Origin: Achatina immaculata
Taxonomy: Eukaryota > Mollusca > Gastropoda > Stylommatophora > Achatinidae
Reading direction: 5' to 3'
Assembly: GCA_009760885.1 (NCBI GenBank)
Contig: CM019703.1
Coordinates: 10,852,959 to 10,916,958, forward strand
Length of the DNA: 64,000 nt
The first letter of the stretch is position 1, and the number at the start of each line of letters is the position of its first letter. Of this stretch, positions 1 to 10,893 are shown piece by piece. The translations under genes were made by a program, and so were the position numbers. Under the pieces are notes generated by a model. That model was not told the DNA's origin and did not search any database. It saw only the letters and a program-made list of their open reading frames with translations.

Positions 1-99
1 CTAAAGACTACGTCTTTTTTTGTGTCCTTTGAGTTTTCTAGTGACTGTTAGGTTTTCTAACTTTTATATCCTCTTAAGTGCGGATGAAAAAGTAATCTG

Positions 100-437
100 A
101 TATGGCGGTCAGCGACCCTTTAACTGACATGCTAGTGTCAGGTTTGATGAACCATAGTCTCGCCTCTCTGTTGATACCCTCGCCCCCCCCCCCCCCCACT
201 CCCAAAAAAAAAGTGTTACCCTGGGCTAAGAAAGCAGTGACGACTACAGACCCCATGATCATGGAGTCTGTTAAAGAAGTATTGCATCCCTTTTTCTCTC
301 TCTTCCCCCTCCCCCCACCTCGGTTTTCAGCTCCCCCCGCCAGGGACTGAAAGGAAAATGACCACCGTAATCATCTCCCAACTCACCACCATTCTGTGCT
401 TCAACATCTTCACAGCATCGGCTGCAAAGAACATATA
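100..437 (+). repeat. Interspersed repeat C, copy 1 (diverged)
   Basis: First of five copies in the window of an interspersed repeat about 330 bp long (others near 7040, 35985, 41046 and 55736). Shared landmarks are CAGCGACCC near the start, GCTAGTGTCAGG, then AAAGAAGTATTGCAT and finally ACAGCATCGGCTGCAAAGAA. This copy is diverged and carries a run of 15 C at 183-197 and a pyrimidine-rich expansion around 290-335. Open frames across it on both strands are not credible proteins. The repeat class is unknown to me. Confidence 0.7.
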
Positions 438-1634
438 CAGGGGTTGGGGGGGGGGGAGATGGGATAGAACAAGAACGAGAACAAGAATTTTTTAAAAATG
501 TTTGAAAGAAATTTGATCGACTTTTAACGCTTAGAAAATCTTCCTTTTCTTTCTGTACTTATAGACCCCCCCCCCTCCCCACTTTCCCAACGAACGTATC
601 TTCTCTTCTGTGTATTAGCTCTCATTTAGAGTCTAATATCTTGGGTTACTTCACAATTCTTCGTCTTAAACAATAAATGTTGCTTTAAAAAAAAACGTTT
701 TTGTATTGGCTTTCAAACGATAGTTTTATAAGATAGGATGTAAATGTGTGCTCGCCCGTGCGTAAAAGTGTATGTGTGTGGAGGAAAAAAAGGGGGGGGT
801 GGAGGTTGTCACTCCCCATTCCCTTGTTTTGAAATGCAGGATAACTTTCTTGGGCGTTCTTTAGGTGTATTACAACTCTTACATAAGATCAAAGTAGTTT
901 AAAACATATACACACACAATTCACATAGATTTCAAATTTGTTTATTATTTTACAAAATGATGAGCAAATATAATACATTCATCTCTCTTATATACGAAGC
1001 TACATTTGACAAACGGCGAGGAATCCACAAGACATGTTAATATCTCGCTATAATGTAGTTTATATTACAAAAAAATGTGTTCGGCAAATAATAATGTAGC
1101 ATATTCATTTTCTTTGACAAATGACAAGATAATCGTATGACATTAATGTTTTTCTTTTTTACATACATGATTTAATATCTAATGTATGACAATATGCAAT
1201 ATACATTATGCATCACAAACACACAAACGGAACATATAAATTACAGAAAGATCGATTTTGTTTAAGAAAAATTATTTAATCATTGCTTTCCTGTGTTAGA
1301 TTATATTAGACAATTTTCTGTTTGAAAATGTGTTTTTTTCCACATTTTTTTATACTCGTAAATGAAGTTTTCACTGAAATAGAGTGTCATTGTTATTTTG
1401 AATGGCGCCTTGAGAGACCTCTGGTAAACGTGTGTATAGTTTCACCACAAAGTAATAGGAAGTTGTGGGAAAATCAGAACGATATCTCAAATATGATATG
1501 AGTTAATATAAAGGCCAGTGCTGGAATTCAAATAAAAATTCATACCTTTTCGTTTTTCGGGAAAAAAAGCGTGCAGAAGGCACATGCTACAATCATGGCC
1601 CAGTCAATGCCGTACCTAGGCATGAGCTAAATAA
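438..1634. other. AT-rich non-coding stretch
   Basis: No gene or recognisable element. It holds G and C homopolymers near 446-456 and 566-574, a purine tract near 783-800, and AT-rich sequence from about 890 to 1560 without a credible open frame. Confidence 0.6.
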
Positions 1635-1899
1635 GTTCACAGCTTAGGGCCTCACTGTTCACAGCTTAGGGCCTTACTGTTCACAGCTTAGAGCCTTACT
1701 GTTCACAGCTTAGGGCCTCACGGTTCACAGCTTAGCGCCTCACTGTTCACAGTTTATGGCCTCACAGTTCACAGCGTAGGGCCTCACAGTTTGCAGCTTA
1801 AGGCCTCACAGTTCACAGCTTAGGACCTCATTGTTCACAGCTTAGGGCCTCACAGTTCACAGCTTAGGGCCTCACAGTTTACAGCTTAGGGCCTCACAT
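1635..1899. repeat. 22-bp minisatellite, about 12 copies
   Basis: Tandem units of the form GTTCACAGCTTAGGGCCTCA plus two variable bases, about 12 copies with scattered substitutions. An isolated relative of the unit (CAGCTTAGGGTCTCA) sits at about 2250. Similar GTTTAGGACCTCACAAAG motifs recur at 61.9-62.4 kb, so the unit probably derives from a dispersed repeat. Confidence 0.9.
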
Positions 1900-2391
1900 T
1901 CGACATCTTTTTTTTTTAATCTGTTTTTATTTTTTTGGCAGCTAAATGATAAATGTCTTGTCTTGTCTTGTTTCCGTTCTCACATACTTTTCAGTGGTGA
2001 GGGTACAAGTAAAGGATAGGGCTGGGCAATTTTCTTCATATAATGCGAATGATAAATATGTAGTCAATAAATAATTGATCTGAATATAGTTTGTATTTTT
2101 CACCGTAAATACATTGCTATTACATAATTATAAGACATTTATGGTGTTTTTTTCTTTCTTTTTTTTTTGCAGCGACCTAAGGTCATGTCTTGCTACACAC
2201 TTCTGTGAGACCTCGAGTAACTTTTTAACAAATTCCTCCAAGCGTTATACAGCTTAGGGTCTCATCAACTGCTAAATACGGCACTGGGGCCCGTACTGTT
2301 ATTAGGCTACATAGACAGGCAGACAGCTACATAAGGCGCAGACTTTGGAGGGACGATGTAATAAACTTCGAATGACAAGAGTTTTAGTTTC
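1900..2391. other. Non-coding spacer
   Basis: Contains a T-rich tract, a short CTTGT run at about 1958-1972, AT-rich sequence and a solitary relative of the 22-bp minisatellite unit near 2250. No gene seen. Confidence 0.5.
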
Positions 2392-3306
2392 ATCATCATC
2401 ATCATATGCTGGGCCGACTGGCGTTGGCTAATATGCTTCTCCAGAGTACACGATCCTTCATGCAGGTCGTCAGCTCAGTTGGTGATCTCCTCTCACACCA
2501 TCCCGTCAGACTGTCCAGTATCATTTCTCTTGGTCTTCCTCTTGATCTTCTTCCTTCTATTTTTCCTGTTGTTATAATATTTTCAATGCCCCCTCTTCTC
2601 ACTGCATGTCTTAAGAAAGTAAATTGTTTCTCTCTTATCTTTTTGACAAGATTTTTTATCTCTCCAGCTCTTCTCATACATTCTTCATTAGTTATTTTTG
2701 CTGTCCAGGGGATTTGCAACATTCTTCTAATAAACCACATTTCTGCTGCTTCCAATGATTTTTGTGCAGACCTGCCTATTGTCCATGATTCACTTCCATA
2801 TAACAAGATAGGTTCAATATAGCATTTTAGGACTCGTCTTTTAACATTCATTGATAAGGATGTGTTGGATAATATGTTTCTCATTCTCTGAAATGTAGTC
2901 TTTGCTTGGCCTATTCTGTTCCTAATTTCTGTTCTGCATTTTCCATCTGAAGTTATTACTGCTCCAAGGTATTTGAATTTCTGCATCTTCTTTAGAATAG
3001 TTCCGTTTAATTTAATACTGCATGCTGGTGGATTCTGTTTCTTAGATATAACCATAGTCTCTGTCTTTTTATGTTCAAAGTAAGGCCTTTCTGTTCACTT
3101 TCTCTGGCAACTTTATTCAAGAGATTTTGCAGGTCTTGTTGGTTCTCAGCTATCAGTACTGTGTCGACAGCATACCGAAGGTTGTTAATATTGTATCCTC
3201 CAATTTTTATGCCTGATTCTGTGATGATCGTTCTTAGAATATTCTCGCTGTATAGAGAAAAAAAGGTCTGGAGATAGTACACATCCTTGTCGCACCCCTT
3301 ATTTTA
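2392..3306 (-). mobile_element. RTE-3: 5'-truncated RTE-type LINE, 3' part of reverse transcriptase
   Basis: On the minus strand two overlapping frames (3282-3007, then 3055-2402) read as the end of an RTE-type reverse transcriptase. The first has the motif B remnant (about 3306-3260) and motif C as YAVDT, so the second catalytic Asp environment is mutated from YADDT. The second has the thumb and C-terminal landmarks KFKYLGAVITSDGK, LLYGSESWTI, RRMLQIPW and GRRSRGRPRE. A frameshift joins the two frames. The 3' end is a short ATG repeat (CATCATCAT on the plus strand, 2390-2404), as expected for RTE tails. No endonuclease or upstream RT remains, so it is a dead 5'-truncated copy. Confidence 0.88.
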
Positions 3307-3589
3307 TAGGTTGATATTTTCCAGTTCTATTTTAGCTTTATACCGATCAATTAATTTTTTTCGCTGTATGGAGACTGGTAATCTTGCCCTTGGCAGAAAA
3401 CAGCATAGCGTCGACCCTAGCTGCGACAGATACTAATGTTACACAGACAAAAAAAAAAATGAAGAAAATTATAAGATTATTTGAAAAATAGTTAAGACAG
3501 TTAGACAAGTGGATTATGTGATTCCCCGTGGTTAAAAGAAACGGCATTTTTCGTTTATCTTATTTCTAACCAGAGCCAAACTGTCTCTC
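3307..3589. other. Non-coding spacer
   Basis: AT-rich sequence with an A run at 3450-3459. Nothing recognised. Confidence 0.5.
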
Positions 3590-3985
3590 TCTTTCTTCCT
3601 CCCCCTTCCTCTCTATTTCTCCGGGCTTTAAGGTGTCCAAGACATATAAGGGCTTCCGTGAGGTTTTACCACAAAAGCTTGTCTTTCGCCTTTATTTTCC
3701 GCTCTTGCCCAGGTGAGTCCTCTATTGTTCAACATCCTCTCTGTTGTTCTTCGTGCCTCCATTGGTGTACCTTTACTCCTGCTCCCTTGAAGTGTTTATA
3801 TACTTGCTGGTTGTCGTACTGAGTGACGTGTCATCCGGAGAACACGCCCCAACCACCATCAGCGTCTTTCCTCAATAATCGAGGTCAATGGCTTCATCTG
3901 CATTCCTGCCATCAATGTGTTATTTCGTATGGTATTTTGGCCAAAATATTCGTCTAATCCTTCGTAAAGATTTAGTGTGAAGGAA
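3590..3985 (-). mobile_element. LINE-E: decayed C-terminal LINE fragment
   Basis: Minus-strand translation gives WWLGRVLRMTRHS, then GLTWARAE, in the order seen at the C-terminus of many RTE/CR1-type LINE polyproteins (a GHVLRM-like block, a basic stretch, then RGLTWxxAE). Stops and frameshifts interrupt it. The stretch 3590-3730 is similar to 54205-54350, a second copy, which supports a repeat family. No 3' tail or target duplication could be set. Confidence 0.6.
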
Positions 3986-4789
3986 CCAAACACAACTGTT
4001 TTAAAAAAAACGTATTAAAATAACTATATGTTCATTTTTCGAACTGGTTACTGAGATAGAGAAAAGTAATGAAATATACGTAGACATCTATGCTATGTGC
4101 CAGATATTTTACAAGATACGGATGAAGTAAGCCATACTCCGGCTCCAGTTCCACAGGGAAGCATCTAATTCTTGCTAGTGAATATACAACTCATACTTTC
4201 CCCCCTAATACCATTATACCAAAAACACCAGCCATTTTGGTTTTTATAACGAGATATGACAGGTCATGTTTGGTCAGTCCTTTAAGATGGTCAGCGGACG
4301 CCATGTCCGGCACTGGATCAATAGTTTCCCGGCTAATGACTTCCTTCTACAGGGCTTAATACAGGCCACACGCTTTCGCCTTGAAACACAATAATTTAAA
4401 GACTGTCCAAGTCAGGCCTGACAGTGACAAATGTCACAGGTACATCCCCGAGGTCACGTCACATTACTGGTGTCTATAACAAAGGACCAGGCACATGATG
4501 TGTTAGAGATAGCAGTTTCTAATACAGCAGCTGCATAGAGCGATGGAAGCGAGAGGTGAATATTCCTGTTTATGATACCTTTAAATGTTGATACTTGACT
4601 GTAAGAGATGTAATATAAGAGAGAGAGCCATAATTTTGTTAGCTTTTTTTTTTCTGAATGTCTCTAACTTTGCTGTTTTGATTCTTGAAAGCAAAGATAT
4701 AGAGACAATTTACCTATCATCCCTGTGGGGGTCTGATTCGGCCAAAGAATCTGAGATACCCCCCCCCCCCCTTCCCAAAGAAAGCAAAT
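3986..4789. other. Non-coding spacer
   Basis: No gene recognised. There is a run of 13 C at 4759-4771. Short frames here (for example 4585-4791) have no family features. Confidence 0.5.
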
Positions 4790-5296
4790 AAAGAAACGTA
4801 GTCCGTTCGTGCCACTGTGGCACCCTTGGAATATAATGTTAGTGTCCTTATTTTCCTTGACCTGACGGCACAGTAAAAGGTCGACCATGCCTGGGCCCTT
4901 TCTTTTTTTTTTCTCAGCTCACGAAGGAGCAGGGTGTCTCTTTCTATAACTGGGACCCCTCTGGCCGTACTTGAACCACCGAATACAGTGTGAGATATAA
5001 GGGCCTAAATCTATTACCAGGGCCCTTCTGGCCAGATTGTAGAACCATCGAAAGCAGCGTGAGAGACCAGCGTCTCTATTTCTATGAACGAGGCCCTTCT
5101 GGCCAGATTAGAACCATCGACCATCGAAAGCAGCGTGAGAGACCAGCGTCTGTTTCTAATACTGGGGCCCTTCTGGGCAGATTAGAACCACGGAAAACAG
5201 CGTGAGAGACCAGCGTCTATTTCTACTACTGGAGGCTTTCTGGCCGGACCTGAAGCATCGAATACTGCGTGAGAGGAGATCACTAACCATTACACC
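4790..5296 (-). repeat. SINE-A copy with tandemly duplicated tRNA-like part
   Basis: Minus-strand tRNA-derived SINE of the same family as 19498-19727. The body (GTGGCACCCTTGGAATATAATG, split by one substitution from other copies) lies at 4810-4870. The tRNA-like B-box region, read on plus as CCAGATTAGAACCATCGA, is repeated about four times in units of about 72-74 bp between 4960 and 5270. The head ends near CACTAACCATTACACCAC at 5281. An RTE fragment has inserted in the head immediately to the right. Confidence 0.7.
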
Positions 5297-5564
5297 ACTC
5301 ATACGCCCTTCTTCTTCTTCTTCTTCTTCTTAAGCCATTAAGACTCACTGTTGCAGACAAAGTTAGCCTCCATTCCTCTCTACTCTTGATCTTCTGTCTC
5401 CAGGTGGTGACACCAATTTCTCTTATATCTTCTTCTATGTTGTCTTTCCATCTGTGTCTTGGTCCGCCCCTTGGTCTTGTTTCCCTCATCTCTTGTGCGC
5501 ACACAATTTTCGTTTGTCTGTTCTCTTCCATTCTTTCTACATGGGCCAGCCATACTCATACGCC
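5297..5564 (-). mobile_element. RTE-type 3' fragment with 11-bp target-site duplication
   Basis: Minus-strand insert 5308-5553 bounded by the perfect direct repeat ACTCATACGCC at 5297-5307 and 5554-5564. Its frame (5531-5283) reads the RTE C-terminal block PRGGPRHRWKDNIEEDI, then REIGVTTW, followed by a GAA/AAG triplet tail seen as CTTCTTCTT at 5308-5330. Only the extreme 3' end is present. It landed in the tRNA-like head of SINE-A. Confidence 0.88.
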
Positions 5565-6058
5565 ATGGAAAGCTATTATTTAAAAAAAAAGCATTATTAT
5601 TCTACTCTAGTATAGTCAGTAAGGAAAGGGGTCGATATGCTACCCGTGATGCTTTCTGGGAAGCTTGCTACTGTATCCGTTCCTGAAAGCCAAGATCCTC
5701 ACTCATCCATTGGTCACCACGTTCTTGAACGGCATTTACACGAAAACACTTCATTAACTACTGCTTCATCTCACGGAAGTCTGCCAAACAAACAAACAAA
5801 CAAACAAAAAACCTTCTGTGCCTAGCTTGCTTTAGAAGTCTTTGTCTTAAAAAAACATCACTTGTGTAATCGAGTTCAGGATCTCTCGTAATGCACTCGT
5901 GGCTTCTCGGGACGCAGGGAACTTGTTAAGTAAATTCATTCAGCTAATATGGAAAAGCATACGCAGCTAATTGAAAGCCAATGGTCAGCCATTTGCTGTT
6001 TTGACTGAATATTGAATAAGTACGCAGTGTATTAAGTTTAAAACTGCAAACTGGATTA
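5565..6058 (-). other. Region downstream of the host gene stop codon (possible 3' UTR)
   Basis: Lies just after the TAG at 6061-6059 on the minus strand. I did not see a convincing AATAAA close to the stop, so the transcript end is not placed. It holds an AAAC repeat on plus at 5786-5810 and no other recognised element. Confidence 0.4.
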
Positions 6059-6693
6059 CTACGATACAGGAAAAGGAACAGAAAGGATATCGTCGAAATC
6101 GTTTTCTGGGTTTATGGTATAACTTCCGGACGTGGTCGTGTTATCATCGTCATCTTGGCTCCTGGGGCGGTTTAGGTTCGGCATTCGTTGAGTCCCCGGA
6201 TTTCCGTGGCTACCTGTATCCTTCTGCAGGTTCATTTTCTGACAGAGCTCCCAGGTTTTGAGGTTCTGCGTGGTCAGATCAGTCTGGAATGTGACCTTCT
6301 TGCCTCCAGAACCGGATTCACGTTCCGGAATGTCATCAGGGTAAGTTCCAGGGCCGGAGGCCGAGCCAAGGTGCTGTTTGTTCTGCTGCGACTGCTGATG
6401 AGCTGGTGAATGGTACGAGGGCGGATTGTGATAGTTCTGCGGGCTGTGGGCCACCATGCCGAACCTGTTGTGCCGATGTTTGTCATATCTACCCGAGTGG
6501 CCTATAGTCTGTACGTCGCGTCCAACATACGGGGACTCGTTTCGTGAACATGGAGAGCCAGGAAGTGTGCGTGGCGTGAACGTTTCGAAGGCGGTGACCT
6601 CTTGATGCCTGTTGTCCAGATAATCTGACTGCACAAAACGAGAATCTTTCAGACCAGCACCGATGTTCTTAAAGATGATTCTTGACGTGTCTT
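6059..6693 (-). CDS. Last coding exon of a host gene, probable protocadherin-like cytoplasmic tail
   Basis: Terminal exon on the minus strand. The acceptor is a strong pyrimidine tract followed by CCGCAG, with the first exon base at 6693. The exon continues the phase-1 codon left by the exon at 13732-13855 (G plus AA gives Glu) and runs open for about 210 codons to TAG at 6061-6059. The product is hydrophilic and disordered-looking: a His/Asn/Gln-rich middle (HRHNRFGMVAHSPQNYH), a KKVTFQTDL segment, then an acidic DDDDNTTTSGSYTI segment near the C-terminus. There is no membrane segment or enzyme domain. Base composition is more even than its surroundings. Together with the upstream DSGRGGSEEDI motif it resembles intracellular tails of invertebrate protocadherins, but that match is from memory. 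Another adhesion receptor tail (Dscam- or sidekick-like) is possible. That it is a real gene is much more certain than the family. Confidence 0.75.
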
Positions 6694-7039
6694 CTGCGGA
6701 ATAAAAAAAAAACAGAATGAGTTTTAAGAGTTTCTGTATCTGGAAGGTACTTAGTAAACACAGAAGCGTTGTTATGACCTCATTCAGAATGGGGAAAGAA
6801 AAACCTTTGATGATCTGAGGGGTTATGTGAATGTTTAGCTCTACAGGTTCCAGAGCTTGCTGTAGTTGTAAGGGACCAAAAGATGGCTGCCTCGGCGGAA
6901 GTCGTTCAGTCAGAACCCACGTACATCTTTTGTTTTCTATGAATAGTTCTCTTGATAACCAGCCTGGGTGTTACTACTGAGCAGTTGATTTTTCTGGGGG
7001 CCAGTATTTTACTACCAGCTGATACAAGAGAAGACAGTG
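6694..7039. other. Intronic spacer
   Basis: The acceptor pyrimidine tract lies at 6696-6720. Otherwise no recognised element before repeat C. Confidence 0.5.
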
Positions 7040-7385
7040 TCCGTTTTGGCAGTCAAGCGACCCATAGTAGACATGCTAGCGTCAGGGTTGGCGAACTATT
7101 GCTGATCAAGACCCTCTCACACCTCTCCGCTGTACCCCCAGTAACAAGTCAAGCCTGGTTAACGTGCCAGGGATCGCCATAGTCCCCATGGTGGTAGAGT
7201 ATGCTAAAGAGTTATTGCATATCCCTTGCTTTTTTTCTTACATTCAGGGGCTGAAAAAAAAATATCTGCCATAACCCGCTCTCAAATCGACATGATGCTG
7301 TGGCTCATCACCCTCACAGCATCAGCTGCAAAGAACACCAGCCTGCAGTTACAGGGAGACAGAAGACACAGCAAGACAAGACTAC
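7040..7385 (+). repeat. Interspersed repeat C, copy 2
   Basis: The most complete plus-strand copy. It has GACATGCTAGCGTCAGGG, AAGACCCTCTCACA, CCAGGGATCGCCATAG, ACATGATGCTGTGGCTCA and GGGAGACAGAAGACA in order, ending in an imperfect AAGAC-rich tail (7368-7382). It aligns in order with 41046-42095 and with the reverse complement of 55736-56037. Confidence 0.85.
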
Positions 7386-7557
7386 TGGCTCATCAGTTGG
7401 CAGAGGCACCTGTGTTACTACTGATGAGTCAGATAGCGGAGAAAACATGTCGGGACCATCTGTTTGCCACTGGCCAATCAGCTTGTGAGGACTGAAAGAA
7501 TACTTGTGACGGAGAAGACATGTCCCCATCAGCTAATGAATTCTGGTAAGATTTTCC
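7386..7557. other. Short spacer
   Basis: Unassigned sequence between repeat C and an RTE-1 fragment. Confidence 0.4.
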
Positions 7558-8033
7558 TTACATCTTACATCCTTCCCGTGCCCTTAAACGTCACATAGGG
7601 CTTGCGTGGTAGTTCGCCAAGTTTTCCTGTTTTCGGCGAGCTTTTCAACATCATCAAGGGATTTTATGCCTACTAATTTGACCTCTCTTAACAATGTCCT
7701 CTTTAGAGTTTTACGTAGTCGATCTCTTTTTTTTTTTTTTCTTTGCCTGTTGTGCTCCACGTGATAGCTTGTTTTGGGATTCTCTGACTGTTTCTTCTCA
7801 TCACGTGACCGACATATGTTCATTTCCTTTTTCTGACCATGGGACAGGTTGGTGTTCACTCATCTGTCTTATCTTTGCGTTGTTCTTGAATTCGTTCCAC
7901 TTTATACCGAGTATTTTCCTTAGGCATTTTTTAAAAAACTCATTTGTTTTTAAAAATTTGTTGCTGTTTCTTCAGGTGTTTTCCAATTTTCGCATGCATA
8001 AATAAGGGTGGATACTGCATTTGAATTGAATAA
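7558..8033 (-). mobile_element. RTE-1 3' fragment, minus strand
   Basis: The minus-strand frame 7859-7584 gives the RTE-1 C-terminus (LRKTLKRTLLREVKLVG, SLDDVEKLAENRKTW), matching 61195-61350 and 41820-41960. The 3' end is a GATGTAA-type tail, seen on plus as CTTACATCTTACATCC. The 5' truncation is near 8033, where similarity to 60900-60930 stops. No clear target-site duplication. Confidence 0.85.
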
Positions 8034-8529
8034 TCTTTGTCTATACCATCTATCACATTTCAAAATCTAACCAACATTAGCCGTGTCACTTCATGAAAGA
8101 AATCTGGCTTTTTTTTTTAGGAATAAAAGATTTTAAAGGCCATAAAAACCCGATTCATTTAAAAGAATTTAAATCCAATTTCAAACGAACGTTCCACAAC
8201 ATTATTAAATGTCTACATATTTGTATTACGTCCTCTTATCTACCGCACAAACATTCTATACCGTGTTTTGCTATCAGGAACAATAACTCACTAGAAAGCT
8301 TAAGATTACTACCCCTTTCTAGGAACTGTCAAGGGGGCCAATAAACGTCGATTATATTCCAATTGTATGAGAACCCAGCATTTCATCTTTACACATCCGT
8401 GACCTTGATGAGGTAGAATCTGATATTTAGATGTTATCTGAGCAGGTTTATAAAGAAAGTAAAATGTGCCACTAAGGTGTATTTGAGATTTGTTTGTTAG
8501 CAAATGTTTTATATGTAGCATAACAGAAG
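8034..8529. other. Intronic spacer
   Basis: AT-rich. A 83-codon frame at 8093-8344 has no recognisable family features. Confidence 0.45.
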
Positions 8530-8995
8530 GTGAGTTTCCATGGAATACTAGGGCACCATTAGAGGTTGCCAAGGATTTCAAAGAAAACTGAGGTTCAATG
8601 AAAAGTCGCCAAGGGTTTCAAAGAACACTAGGTTTCTAACAAAGGTAGTCAAGGGTTTCGAGTAAGCATTAGGATTTTACCAGAGATCACCAAAGATTTC
8701 AAGGAAAACTAGAGTTCCAGCAAAATTCGCCAAGGATTTCAAGGAACACTAGAGTTCCATCAAAGTTTGCCAAGGTTCCAGGGGACATTAGAGTTCCAAC
8801 AGAGGTCGTCAATGGTTCCTCGAAAGACTGAGATCCTGCCAGAGCTCGACAAGGTTCCAGGGAATACCAGGGTTCCATCATAAGTCGTCAAGAGTTCCAT
8901 TGAAAAAAAAAGTTAGTATTAGAGGTCGTCAAAGGTTCAGGGGAACAATAGGGTTCTATTAGAAGCCATAAAATGTTCCACGGAACACTAGGATC
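8530..8995. repeat. Diverged minisatellite, units of about 46 bp
   Basis: About ten irregular units built on GCCAAGGATTTCAAAGAACA, CTAGAGTTCC and a short variable part. Copies are well diverged, suggesting an old array. Confidence 0.8.
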
Positions 8996-9066
8996 CTGAC
9001 AACTGTAGGCACGATAATTTCTCTACAGGGTTCCCCGAAATCTTGAACATTATTTCTAGGATCTCG

Positions 9067-9163
9067 TTAAGATAAGTGATAGAGACAGAGATAGATAGAG
9101 TGAGTGAGAGAGAGAGAAAGAGAGAGAGAGTGAGAGAGAGAGAGTGAGAGAGAGAGAGAGTAA
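9067..9163. repeat. GA-rich microsatellite
   Basis: Imperfect GAGA repeat with GATA and GTGA interruptions. The minus-strand Leu/Ser frame across it is an artefact. Confidence 0.9.
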
Positions 9164-9399
9164 GCCGCACTAGGAGATGGATATCGCGCATGATCGCTTT
9201 TTCTTCAACTCTAAAAGCGCTGTGTACCCATTCCTACAGCTAGACTGATTAGGGTGTCTAATGCCTAGATGCGAACCAGTGATCTTCGTCTTAAGAAGCG
9301 AGTGCGCTAACTATTTGAGGGCTCACTAAGTTTGCGGAAGCAAAGCCGAGTTTATGGGGATAATTGTTTATCTCGTGCACAGATATTCAGGTGGTAATC

Positions 9400-10330
9400 A
9401 TGATTCAAAAGCGGCGTGGAAACGATTACAAATGCAACTAGACATTGACGCCCAATTTATGTTCGTAATGAGGAACTCATTGCAAAAGTCAGAGAACGGA
9501 TACAAGAAGATCGTTGTCTGACTGTAAGGATGATGGCAGATGAATTTGGCGTTAACCAAGAGACCATTCGTAAAATTTTAGTGGAAGATTTGGGCAAGAA
9601 AAAAGTTGCTTGCAGGTTTGTACCAAAGCGTTGTCTGATGATCAAAAACATCAGCGTGTTGAGTACGCAAAAGACATCATCAAAACGTGTAGTTGAAATA
9701 AACATTTCTTAAATGTGATTATTGCAGAAGATGTAACATGATTTTCCTCTATGATCCTAGAACTAAACGCCAAAGTGCTCAGTGGAAGCCATCATCATCA
9801 TCATCACCAAAGGGAAAAAATGTCTTCAAAATTTTAAAGTGAAGATAATGTTGGTGTGCTTATACAAGAGCAAAAGGAGTTATTCAGAAAGACAGACAGT
9901 CACTGCCAAAGTTTATTTAAGTATTTTGAAACGCCAATTGAAAAGGATTCTTTGAGTCCGACCCGAGTATTCAACAGCTGGTAGTTTTTTCCTTCTTTAT
10001 GATAATGCACCGGCTCACCAGTCGGTAGTTGTACATGAATTTTTGGCCCCAAAACAAGTGTGTGTTCTGAACCATCAACCCTGTCCCCCAGATTTGTCTC
10101 CCTGCGATTATTTTCTATTCCCCAAATTAAAGTTATCATTGAAAGGACGCTTATCTGACGATATTGATGACACCTAAAGGGGCGTAACATCGAGCTTTAG
10201 GGCCATACCAAAGGAAGAACTGCAGAGGTCGTTCCAGTGTTTGTTAGATCGTGCCACTGGCTGTATGCACAAGGGGCTTACTTTGATTAAAATACAGGTT
10301 ATATCTTCAACTGTTGTTTATTTTATTTTT
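9400..10330 (+). mobile_element. Decayed mariner transposase gene, D,D34D type
   Basis: The N-terminal helix-turn-helix part reads LTVRMMADEFGVNQETIRKI, then DLGKKKVACRFVPK (ORF 9530-9712 and just upstream). The catalytic region is recognisable across frameshifts: an EDVT block with the first Asp near 9730, then DNAPAH with Asp at 10001, then SPCDYFLFPKLK with Asp at 10106. The last two Asp codons are 105 nt apart, so 34 residues lie between them, the classic mariner spacing. In-frame stops and shifts show it is dead. I did not find its terminal inverted repeats. Confidence 0.85.
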
Positions 10331-10893
10331 TAATGTAATTAGTCTCATTACTTAATTGTTGGACCTTGTATTTTCAAGAAAACATTTGTGCGCATATGAG
10401 CGTCGCAATGTCAAATTACAAAATGTAATTTACAGCTCTCATAGCTAAAAACAAACAAGCAAACAAATAAACAAAAAACGAAATCAGGAAGAAAAACTAA
10501 TACAGCTTTATATGTTTTTTTTTTATTTAGCGCTACTAAAACACAAAGAAGTATAAAGAAATGGAAAAGAATAAAAGTATCACTTTTATTATTGTGATAT
10601 TTCTGTGTGCGTGGCCGCACAGCTTAGAGGGAACACTGATGTAGATTGTCCTCGGCGAGTTATTAACTTCAGAGATTGGCGACCTGAATAAAAAGGTTGC
10701 AAGCCACAGCCTTTCTTCATTGCTTCTAACACTATGCCTATTATATTTGAGGTTTACCTGTATCTTCCAATAATTTTGTGTGTACACGAGCCAAAAAAAA
10801 AAGACACTAAAAGGTAAAGGTGAAGGTAATCGTGTCATGCCTTAAAGGAACATAGGCATATTGTGTTAGTGCCCATACACTACTAGTCCTAAT
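10331..10893. other. Intronic spacer
   Basis: AT-rich with T and A runs and no recognised element. Confidence 0.5.

Noticed and set aside
6188..6486. Frames on both strands inside 6059-6693
   Set aside because: Shadows of the host gene exon, which has splice support and continuous phase.
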